A DNA stretch of 64,000 bases from Costus lasius. Its lineage: Eukaryota > Streptophyta > Magnoliopsida > Zingiberales > Costaceae. The position numbers and the translations under genes are program-made. Shown here one piece after another: positions 56,072 through 64,000 of the stretch. Where the stretch lies: NCBI GenBank assembly GCA_027563935.2, contig CM050453.2, forward strand, positions 62,108,018 through 62,172,017, in the 5' to 3' direction. The notes under the pieces are model-generated. The model worked only from the letters and a program-made list of their open reading frames with translations. It was not told where the DNA came from and ran no database searches. How positions within the stretch are numbered: position 1 is the stretch's first letter; every line of letters begins with the position of its first letter.

Positions 56072-59000
56072 CTAATGGTTGAGAAATCTCAAACCCATAT
56101 TATTACAGTGCTTCTCATGCTTCTGCTGCGCCAGAGGCTTGGTAAGCGGGTCTGCCAGATTGTCATCTGTATGAACCTTGCAGACTTTGATCTCGCCTCG
56201 ATCTATGATCTCCCTGATCAAATGAAACCGTCTCTGTATGTGCTTGGACTTCTGGTGCGACCGTGGTTCCTTTGCTTGTGCGATTGCTCCAGTGTTATCA
56301 CAAAAGATAACCAAAGGATCTGCACTCGAAGGAATGACACCAAGTTCTCTCACGAACTTACGAATCCACACTGCCTCCTTGGATGCTTCCGAGGCTGCAA
56401 CATACTCGGCTTCTGTTGTGGAATCAGCAACAGTTGACTGTTTGAAACTCTTCCACACCACTGCACCTCCATTCAAGCTAAAAACATAGCCTGATTGCGA
56501 TCGGAAATCATCCTGGTCAGACTGGAACGAAGCGTCAGTATATCCTTCAATACTGAGTTCTTCCTGACCACCATATATCAAGAACATATCTTTGGTCCTC
56601 CGCAGATATTTTAAAATGTTCTTGACTGCAATCCAGTGCGCCACACCTGGATTACTCTGGTAACGACTGGTTACGCTTAACCCGTAAGCAACGTCTGGGC
56701 GAGTACACAACATCGCATACATAATGGATCCAATAGCCGAAGCATAAGGCGTATTGTCCATTTCATCTTTCTCAGTCTGTGTTTGTGGACACTGACTCTT
56801 CGAAAGATTCAGACCATGTCTGACTGGAAGATATCCACGTTTAGAATTCTCTAAATGAAATCTCTCCAGGACCTTATCGATGTAAGTACTTTGGCACAGC
56901 CCGAGAAGCCTCTTAGATCTATCCCTGTAGATCTTCACACCTAACACATAGGCTGCTTCTCCTAAATCTTTCATCTGGAAACATTTCCTTAGCCATGCCT
57001 TAACAGCATGCATTTCAGGAATGTCGTTTCCAATGATCAAGATGTCATCGACGTAGAGGACTAGGAAAGTAATCACGCTCCCACTAAACCTCTTATATAC
57101 ACACGGGTCATCCTCGTTCTTGATGAAACCAAATTCAATGACTGATTCATCAAAACGAATGTTCCAGCTTCTTGATGCTTGTTTAAGTCCATAAATAGAC
57201 TTCTTTAACTTGCATATCTTATGACGATCTGCTGGATTAGTGAAACCTTCTGGTTGTGTCATATACACATCCTCATCCAGATTTCCATTAAGGAAAGCTG
57301 TTTTCACATCCATCTGCCAAATCTCATAATCATAATATGCAGCTATCGCGAAAAGAATCCGAATAGACTTAAACATAGCTACAGGTGAGAAAGTTTCATC
57401 ATAATCTATCCCGTAGATTTGTTTGAAACCTTTCGCAACTAGCCTGCTTTTATAGGTAACCACGTTACCATCCATGTCAATCTTCTTCTTGAAGATCCAT
57501 TTACAGCCTATAGGGATAATTCCCGGAGGCGGATCAACCAAATCCCAAACTTGGTTATCTGACATGGAGTCCATCTCGGCGCGCATAGCTTCAAGCCATC
57601 TCGCTGACTCCGGTCCACTGACCGCATCCGCATAAGTGAGGGGTTCATCATTGTCAATGATGTAGACTCCGTCATAGCGCTCAGGCTGTCGACGGATCCT
57701 ACCCGATCTTCGCGGTTCCCGTGATATCTGAGCCTCAGGTTGTTCAATAACCTGTTCTACCGGCTCAGGCTCATCCAACTCTGCTTGACTACTTTGTCCT
57801 TCGTCTGGATTCTCATCCAGCTTTATTTCTCTCCCACTGGCCTCTTGCAGAAGAAATTCCTTCTCAAGAAATATGGCCGTCCGAGCAACAAAAACCTTGT
57901 TCTCCTTGGGATCGAAGAAATAATAACCCTTAGTTTCCTTAGGGTAACCGACAAAGATACATTTGTCAGATCTACTCTCTAGTTTCCCAGAGGCGAGCTT
58001 CTTTACATAAGCTTCGCAACCCCAGATCCTGATAAATGTCAAGCTTGGCTGTTTCCCATACCATAACTCATATGGCGTCTTTGAAACTGCCTTGGATGGC
58101 ACTCGGTTTAGTACCTTTGCAGCTGTTTCCAGTGCAAAACCCCAAAAGGAGTAGGGTAGAGTAGCCTGACTCATCATAGAACGAACCATATCAAGTAGCG
58201 TTCTATTTCTCCTCTCGGACACACCATTCCATTGCGGTGTTCCAGGCGGAGTGAGCTGTGAGATAATCCCACACTCCTTTAGATAGTCAGTAAATGCATG
58301 ACTTAGGTATTCACCACCTCGATCTGAGCGAAGTGCCTTGATATTACGGCCTAGCTGATTCTGTACTTCATTTTTGAACTCTTTGAACTTGTCAAAAGAT
58401 TCACTCTTATGTCTCATCAGATAGACATACCCATATCTACTGAAATCATCAGTAAAGGTAATGAAGTACTGATATCCACCTCTGGCATGTTTACTAAAAG
58501 GCCCACACACATCACTGTGTATAAGGTCAAGTAAACCTGAAGCCCTTTGACCTTTGTGAGGAAAAGGTGACTTCGTCATTTTACCCATTAAACAAGCTTT
58601 GCATGTATCAATCTCCTTGTAGGAGAATGATCCCAGCAGTCCATTTTCATGCAACCGCTTAATGCGTTTCTCGTTTATATGGCCTAAACGACTATGCCAT
58701 AGCAAGGTGCTGTCATCAGCATACTTGGCTTTCTTAATATCAATTTGTTGTATCGAACATTCCATGTCCAACATGTATAACCCATTATTAATTGAACCAG
58801 TTGCATAAACAATATTATCAAAAGACAAAATACACTTTGAAATATTGCATTCAAAGGAAAATCCCTTCCTAATAAGAGCAGGAATGGAGATAATATTTTT
58901 AGTTATACTGGGAACAAAGTAACAACTGTTTAGTTCCAATACAAGTCCAGATGGTAAAGAAATAAAGTAGTCTCCTACAGCAACAGCAGCAACCCGTGCC

Positions 59001-59953
59001 CCGTTTCCAACTCGTAGGTCCACCTCATGCTGTCCCACCTGCCTTCTTCTCTTGAGTTCCTGTACATTTGAACAAATGTGAACTCCACATGCAGTGTCCA
59101 ACACCCATGATACAGAAGAAGAAAACATGACCTCAGTCACGAATATACCTGAGCCAGAAGCAAAGCTTCCCCTCTTATCTCCTTGGAGCGCTTTACAGTC
59201 CTTTTTCCAGTGACCCAGCTGGCCACAGTGGAAACACCTGTATTCCTTAGACCGCTTCACCTTCTGCTTCAGAGCCTTGCTGTAATTCTTGATCGGGGCC
59301 TTGCCCTTCTTCCCCTTCTTCTTGTTCCTAGAAGGAACCATCAAGACAGAGGTTGAAGGCTTACCCTTCAGAGTCTCCTCAGTGGTCAAGAGCATATTCA
59401 GCAGCTCTGCCGGAGTACAATCGATTTTGTTCATATTAAAATTAATAATGAACGCGTCGAATGAAGGCGGGAGAGACTGCAGAATAATGTCCACAGCAAG
59501 CTCCTGGTTAATGGTATGCCCCAGTTTCTCTAGAGCCTCCTTGTGCCCAATCATCTTGAGCACGTGAGCTCCCACTGGGCTCCCTTCAGCCAGTTTGCTC
59601 TGAAAGAAGAGCTTTGTCAAATTATAGCGTTCAGTCCTCGCCTGTGCAGCATACAGCATCTTGAGGTTCGCTATCATCTCTATAGCCGACATATCCTCAT
59701 GCTGACGCTGCAGCGGTGGCGTCATAGACGCTAGCATCAGGCAAGCGACATCAATGCTATCATTGACGTGCTTTTCATAGGCTTCCCGAACCGCCCTTGC
59801 GGCGTTCGGAGCGGGCTGCGGCGGTATCGCCGTCTCGAGGACATACAGTTTCCTCTCTGCCTTAAGAACGATCTTAAGGTGTCCAAACCAGTCAGAGAAG
59901 TTCGGCCCAGCAAACTTCTCCCTTTCCAGTAGGGATCGCACATTGAAGTTCAT
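56072..59953 (-). CDS. gag-pol: C1 Gag-Pol polyprotein, intact (1293 aa)
   Basis: One uninterrupted frame. Gag is residues 1-~260, with zinc knuckle C240, C243, H248, C253 (CFHCGQLGHWKKDC). The aspartic protease has its motif D286-T-A-C-G. Integrase has H420, H425, C451 and C454, then D481, D544 and E580, the exact D,D(35)E spacing. A linker with SGRIRRQPERY lies near 750-760. RT has D882 in MDVKTAFLNG and YVDD at 967-970. RNase H has D1140, E1183, D1219 and D1268. Length and order are those of a full plant copia polyprotein. The start is the first ATG, in the context GAACACCATGAAC, matching C4 and C5 (MSFNVRS). All catalytic residues I can check are present. The protein would assemble particles, copy element RNA into cDNA and integrate it. 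Lineage within copia is uncertain; the long LTR and primer fit the Angela/TAR/Tork side. Confidence 0.97.
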   Translation of the reverse strand: MNFNVRSLLEREKFAGPNFSDWFGHLKIVLKAERKLYVLETAIPPQPAPNAARAVREAYEKHVNDSIDVACLMLASMTPPLQRQHEDMSAIEMIANLKMLYAAQARTERYNLTKLFFQSKLAEGSPVGAHVLKMIGHKEALEKLGHTINQELAVDIILQSLPPSFDAFIINFNMNKIDCTPAELLNMLLTTEETLKGKPSTSVLMVPSRNKKKGKKGKAPIKNYSKALKQKVKRSKEYRCFHCGQLGHWKKDCKALQGDKRGSFASGSGIFVTEVMFSSSVSWVLDTACGVHICSNVQELKRRRQVGQHEVDLRVGNGARVAAVAVGDYFISLPSGLVLELNSCYFVPSITKNIISIPALIRKGFSFECNISKCILSFDNIVYATGSINNGLYMLDMECSIQQIDIKKAKYADDSTLLWHSRLGHINEKRIKRLHENGLLGSFSYKEIDTCKACLMGKMTKSPFPHKGQRASGLLDLIHSDVCGPFSKHARGGYQYFITFTDDFSRYGYVYLMRHKSESFDKFKEFKNEVQNQLGRNIKALRSDRGGEYLSHAFTDYLKECGIISQLTPPGTPQWNGVSERRNRTLLDMVRSMMSQATLPYSFWGFALETAAKVLNRVPSKAVSKTPYELWYGKQPSLTFIRIWGCEAYVKKLASGKLESRSDKCIFVGYPKETKGYYFFDPKENKVFVARTAIFLEKEFLLQEASGREIKLDENPDEGQSSQAELDEPEPVEQVIEQPEAQISREPRRSGRIRRQPERYDGVYIIDNDEPLTYADAVSGPESARWLEAMRAEMDSMSDNQVWDLVDPPPGIIPIGCKWIFKKKIDMDGNVVTYKSRLVAKGFKQIYGIDYDETFSPVAMFKSIRILFAIAAYYDYEIWQMDVKTAFLNGNLDEDVYMTQPEGFTNPADRHKICKLKKSIYGLKQASRSWNIRFDESVIEFGFIKNEDDPCVYKRFSGSVITFLVLYVDDILIIGNDIPEMHAVKAWLRKCFQMKDLGEAAYVLGVKIYRDRSKRLLGLCQSTYIDKVLERFHLENSKRGYLPVRHGLNLSKSQCPQTQTEKDEMDNTPYASAIGSIMYAMLCTRPDVAYGLSVTSRYQSNPGVAHWIAVKNILKYLRRTKDMFLIYGGQEELSIEGYTDASFQSDQDDFRSQSGYVFSLNGGAVVWKSFKQSTVADSTTEAEYVAASEASKEAVWIRKFVRELGVIPSSADPLVIFCDNTGAIAQAKEPRSHQKSKHIQRRFHLIREIIDRGEIKVCKVHTDDNLADPLTKPLAQQKHEKHCNNMGLRFLNH

Positions 59954-61781
59954 GGTGTTCGTTGCTGCAGGTATCTACAACAATGCAAGAACAGCAAGGT
60001 CAGTATCAATGTATAAGAATCAATCAGGACTTAAGAAAGATTCTTTTTCTCACTATTTTATCAGGCGTGAAAAATCCAGCAAAACAGCCCGAAAGAGTAA
60101 AACTCTTTTAGTGAGATGGGATCCAGATTTCATACTTGGTCTCCGCGTCCCGCTCAGGCGAGATAAGATGCACAGAGAGTACAAGCACTAGTTTCTGGTA
60201 GGCAGTCCCTGCCGATCGCCAACCCGTGCGATTCCCCTTCATCTGGGCAGTCCAGCAGACTGTGCCAACTGAGTTGGTACAACACAATCTCTGACCCCAC
60301 AGATGGCTGCCTCCATGTGCTACCATATGCGCCACATATGTAGCCAACACGGTCAAGCTGACCCGACCTACTCCCTGGACCACCACGTGCTATGCTGAGC
60401 AACGAGAAGGGATAAATCCCTACTCTGTAACACGCAGGTGTAATCCCGCACCGTCTGAAGATAGATGGACGTGCCCACTGAGTGGGTACAACACGGCTCC
60501 AACGATAATCAGAACAGTGAGGTTTCGCGTCAGAAGGCTTACGAGCTTGATATTTAAGCGTTGGATTTTAACGGTCTTTTATCTTCTTGCCTATCATGCA
60601 ATTCCTATGGTGATAGCAGAAGATAATTTAATCATGCAATTCTAATATTAAGCAATAAAAGAAAGCATGTATCTTATGTGGTAAAAGCCCATAGCCCTAG
60701 AAGACCTTAACCTAACTTAAGTCTTCATTTGCTCTTCATGGGTCTTTTGCTGCACATCTGGCCCAAACCTGGGCCCAAGCGCCAATTACAGCACAGGTGC
60801 GCCCACCAGGGAAAATGCGCCTGGTCCTAGGGTCGAACCCTAGACCTCCCACCTGGTCCAGCCACTTGCTGCATGCGCCTCTGCCAAGTGTGCTCTGTGC
60901 TCTTGTCTAATTAAATTACAAATTTAACTATCTAGACAAGAGTGACACGCAGGTCACTTACATTTATAAATTAAAACACAGTGATGCGCAGATCACAATA
61001 ATTAATTTACAATTTTAAAACAGGCACGCAGGCCCCAGCACAGCACAGATTTAACATGGGCAGCCCACATAAGACAAAATAGACAGACACATGCATCCAT
61101 TCAGCAATCAAGTGATCCATTATAAAAATTAAAATTTTCGAAAACCCCTTGGGATTAATTTTAATTTTTCCTTATTTGCCCTACAACCTTACAACGGTAC
61201 ATTACTAGGGATCCACTCATCCAACCTAGTCAGATCCACTGCCCTTGCATGCACCAAGTCCTAACTGACTTGAGTCGACCATGAGGTCAACCATGCATGC
61301 GCCAGGGCTGAACAACCACAATGAGGTCTGGCAAGCGGGTGTGACCCCGGGCCTAACTCATGTGTGTTCATAGGTTGTCTCAATCAGACATCGCTACACA
61401 CCTGTCTGCAGTCGACCTATAGCCACCATAGGCTTGCGCCAAGGTGCTAACAGGTCGACCCATTCAGGCTGTCAGATGGTCTGATCAGACTGTTGGATCT
61501 AACTCAGGGGGTGACTTCAACCCTAATAACCCGTCTAAGGGTTTATAGTAGAGCCTTAGATCTAGAGTGACTCGCGCATGTCAATTAGGGTTTTAAGAAA
61601 AACACAAAGCATGCGCCAAGAACAACATGCGCCAATGAAAACATACTTCAAGTTTCGCATGTATAAAAACTTAAAGAAAAATCGCATGTTAACTAGATCT
61701 AAGCATGTACACGCAAACATGGATCACATAAGCTTAAGCAATCATACAAAGATGCATAGAAAACCTCGCTCTGATACCAGT
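59954..61781 (-). other. 5' leader of C1 with hairpins and primer-binding site
   Basis: A 1.83-kb non-coding leader. Two hairpins share a TGA loop and a GTACAACAC tail: CCAAC/GTTGG at 60265-60277 and CCCAC/GTGGG at 60474-60486. Another stem, CCTAGGG-TCGAA-CCCTAGA, lies near 60827-60844. The primer site complement GCTCTGATACCA is at 61768-61779, a perfect match to the tRNA-iMet type, two bases from the LTR. Such a long leader probably holds the packaging signal. Small ORFs in it look random. Confidence 0.9.
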
Positions 61782-63484
61782 TGTAGGAACCCCTTTCAAG
61801 AGGGGGGCGAAACCCAGCATGGTGCAAAACAAATTTCAAGCAGCGGATAGGGTCTCTAAGAATCGCATGCACCTTATATAATCAACTTAAAGGAAAAACC
61901 GATTGCATAAGAGATGATTCGATCCATACCATTGCCATTTCTAGATGGCACCTTGGAAGTAAAGATCAAACGAGATCTTCTCCTTGTCGTCACACACAAG
62001 ATGATGTCGCTATCTCTCTTGGTGCTCCTTGTGCTAGCAAGGTTCCAAGAGGTCCTTTGACGAGTGAAGGGAAAATGAGATGTCAATCTCTCTTGGCCGA
62101 ATCCTCCTCAATCCGTCAAGCGTCGCCGCACTCACACAAGAATGTCGAGAGGAATATGGGCGAGAGGAATATGGGAAGTGGCGAAAATAGAGCATACTCT
62201 ATTCGGACAAGAGCCCCCTCAAGTGGAGATCATGGTTACTAAAAATAGTAACCACTCCTCACCACAACGTTCACGCCAAGTGAACTTGTCGCCTACTCCT
62301 CTCCCTATGAACCAAGCGCTCATTTAGTGAGCCGGTTCACTTTGGTTCGGTTTAAGAACCAATCAAGCCAATGATCTAGTCTAGATCTTAAATAAACCCT
62401 AAGGTTCACGATCTAACCGTCGATCTCAACGATGCCCCTGATCTGACCGATCTGGCATGCATTCTCTCGATCAAAGCTTACCGATCTCAAGCCCTAATCA
62501 ATCAAACATGATCAGACCAGATCTCACTTACAATCAGAGATTAAATCCCTTTAAACTGAACCCAAATAATTCAGTCCACACGATCTGACTTAAGTAAGCC
62601 ATATCATCAAATTGTGCGACCCAAAGGGTTTCCTTTAAATGTCGGTAACGACAACTTACGTTATCACGATCAGTGAGAGGTATCTAGCAACACATCACTG
62701 TCTCCCGATATAAAGAAAAGAGTCTTCCAAGACTACACCCAAAAACAGCACAAGTGTGAATCAAATCACAAGGCATGCATTTTTCCTTTGCCACTGGATG
62801 TTCTTATTGGACAAGCCTGTCAAGCTTGTAATTCCAATATGATGAGCATGATTAGATCAGATGATCATAGTCACCTGGGTATGGCCATACACTCTCTCAA
62901 TCATCTCATCCAGGGGGCCCCTTTAGAACATCACACTCCTTAAACAAGGAGACGGCAATCCTATGTCTATCACTAGTGCCCTAACCTGACTCAAGCTCAT
63001 CATCCAAGATAGTCTATAATCATTATGTTTCAAACGATATTGAACTATCTCAAAACAATGACAATCATCATTTAGAAAACACAAGTGATCTCAAGTCAGA
63101 GGAAATGTGCCACTTGTCATAATCAAGGAATATTCACATTGTGACAAACAATTGAACATCCTAGTAGGGTCTGTCCAGTACATCCCATGTACCCATGAGT
63201 CTACATCTTATTCCATGCTCGAAGCATCCTATAAGATTAGAACACATATTAGTCTTAACAATATCAAGGCTGTCTCATGTTCACCAAGATACATCGACTA
63301 AGGACTTAATAGCATGTCAGCCCAGCTGAACAGCTTTGAGACATTATTCAGAAGAACATATATTGCAGCAGACAATGTAGCTAACTGAATAACAACCATG
63401 CCTTTATAAACATAAAAGTTTATTACATGATACAGATACATTCCCATAGGCCTCAAACATTAGCCTTAAGGGCATACCCCAACA
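61782..63484 (-). repeat. 5' LTR of C1
   Basis: The 1703-bp partner of 54349-56051 with two substitutions between them. The possible TATA box TTTATAAAGG is at about 63401-63410 (minus strand). The LTR is followed by AATAT and the resumed C2 leader. Confidence 0.95.
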
Positions 63485-64000
63485 AATATTACTTTAAATC
63501 ATTTAATTCTTCTCGACTTATTTTAAATGATTATGGCTCCCACTATTTTAATCGAATTGAAAACCCACAAAGTCAACTGGGTAATTCAGGATTTCCTAAT
63601 GAGATGGGATCCTTATTCCACACAGGGCTTCGCGTCCCACGAGGGTGGGATGAGATGCATAAAGTGATCCATGCTTCTTAAGGTGGACATGTCGGCCGAT
63701 TACTCTAAGCAATTCCCCATATTGAGACAGTCTAGGAATTTTATATCCAGCGAGGGTTGGATACAGCATGAAACCCTAACCTCTCAACGATGCCTCTAGA
63801 GTTTCATCATGTGCCCAGCACATATGAAAATCTAGTCAAGTCCATTCCTAACCGTTATGCCCAGGGCCAGTGGAGTTTCCTTGTGAAAGCACGTCTAGGG
63901 TAAATGATTGACGGAGTCAGAGATACATGTGGGGGCATCCCACTGCCCCTAGAAAACAATTGGGAAGACTCCCTAAGTTGGGATGAAGCTATGCCTGAAA
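63485..64000 (-). other. C2 leader, distal piece, continuing beyond the window
   Basis: This begins with the second AATAT. It has TCCCAC-GAGG-GTGGGA (63635-63650) and TATCCA/TGGATA (63750-63770) stems, and the 'tgcccagggcca' block (about 63859-63870) also found in C8. It is the non-coding leader of the host copia C2. Its LTR should lie further right. Confidence 0.8.

Larger units (their letters stand above)
54349..63484 (-). mobile_element. Copia retrotransposon C1: complete, intact, very young
   Basis: A 9136-bp minus-strand Ty1/copia element with perfect structure. It has two 1703-bp LTRs (54349-56051 and 61782-63484), polypurine tract, uninterrupted Gag-Pol, a 1.8-kb leader, a perfect tRNA-iMet primer site and the target duplication AATAT (54344-54348 and 63485-63489). 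I find only two differences between the LTRs (54773-54776 region versus 62208 region, and about 55983 versus 63416), about 0.1%. It sits in the leader of the older copia C2 in the same orientation. Nothing in the sequence argues against it being autonomous. Confidence 0.97.

Noticed and set aside
60800..60880. tRNA-like sequence (ggtcgaaccctaga resembles a B box)
   Set aside because: No matching A box or cloverleaf can be drawn. The segment is part of the conserved copia leader and is better explained as a short hairpin.

Overview
The window is nuclear DNA of a flowering plant: intergenic, repeat-dense chromatin made almost entirely of LTR retrotransposons inserted into one another. I recognise no host gene, no RNA gene, no CRISPR array and nothing prokaryotic. 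The evidence for a plant is Ty1/copia elements primed by initiator tRNA-Met, a Tekay/Del-type chromovirus, an Athila/Tat-branch element primed by tRNA-Asp, and a TRIM-like miniature element. I cannot name the species. Element labels (C = copia, G = chromovirus, L = large non-autonomous element, T = miniature) are mine.

Layout. 1-2407: right end of copia C7 (leader and 5' LTR), inserted into an LTR scrap of copia C6 (2408-2480). C6 itself sits in the gag of copia C5. C5 is seen as 2481-2697 and 14849-19008. It is split by copia C4 (2698-14848, TSD TCTTC). C4's RNase H region is split in turn by a 3-kb solo gypsy LTR, G2 (4814-7828, TSD ACTGC). 19009-20275: leader of an older copia, C8. 20275-22323: the 3' end and LTR of L2, an Athila/Tat-like element. 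22324-24121: a badly decayed plus-strand copia, C9.

24122-42938 is L1, a large Athila/Tat-like element without reverse transcriptase. It carries an unusual acidic 350-residue ORF. Its 3' region is interrupted by the 11.0-kb chromovirus G1 (29638-40645, TSD CTACT), and its 3' LTR by copia C3 (42939-52238). The 5' LTR of C3 carries T1 (51193-51662, TSD GAGAG), a miniature element with an almost perfect 236-bp palindrome. A deletion scar with templated filler (52239-52320) joins C3 to the decayed copia C2. The leader of C2 holds C1 (54349-63484, TSD AATAT). C1 has an intact 1293-residue Gag-Pol and nearly identical LTRs, so it is the youngest element and possibly active. The leader of C2 then runs off the window.

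How the parts work together. In each element the LTRs supply promoter and polyadenylation signals, the PBS and PPT prime cDNA synthesis, and Gag-Pol (in C1, C3, C4, G1) would supply capsid, protease, integrase, RT and RNase H. L1 and T1 lack enzymes and would depend on relatives. The most interesting signal is not coding. Several families carry repeated short hairpins in LTRs or leaders whose loops stay constant while the stems change in a compensatory way. The clearest case is five hairpins in the L1 LTR around an invariant GCACGAGAGTG.
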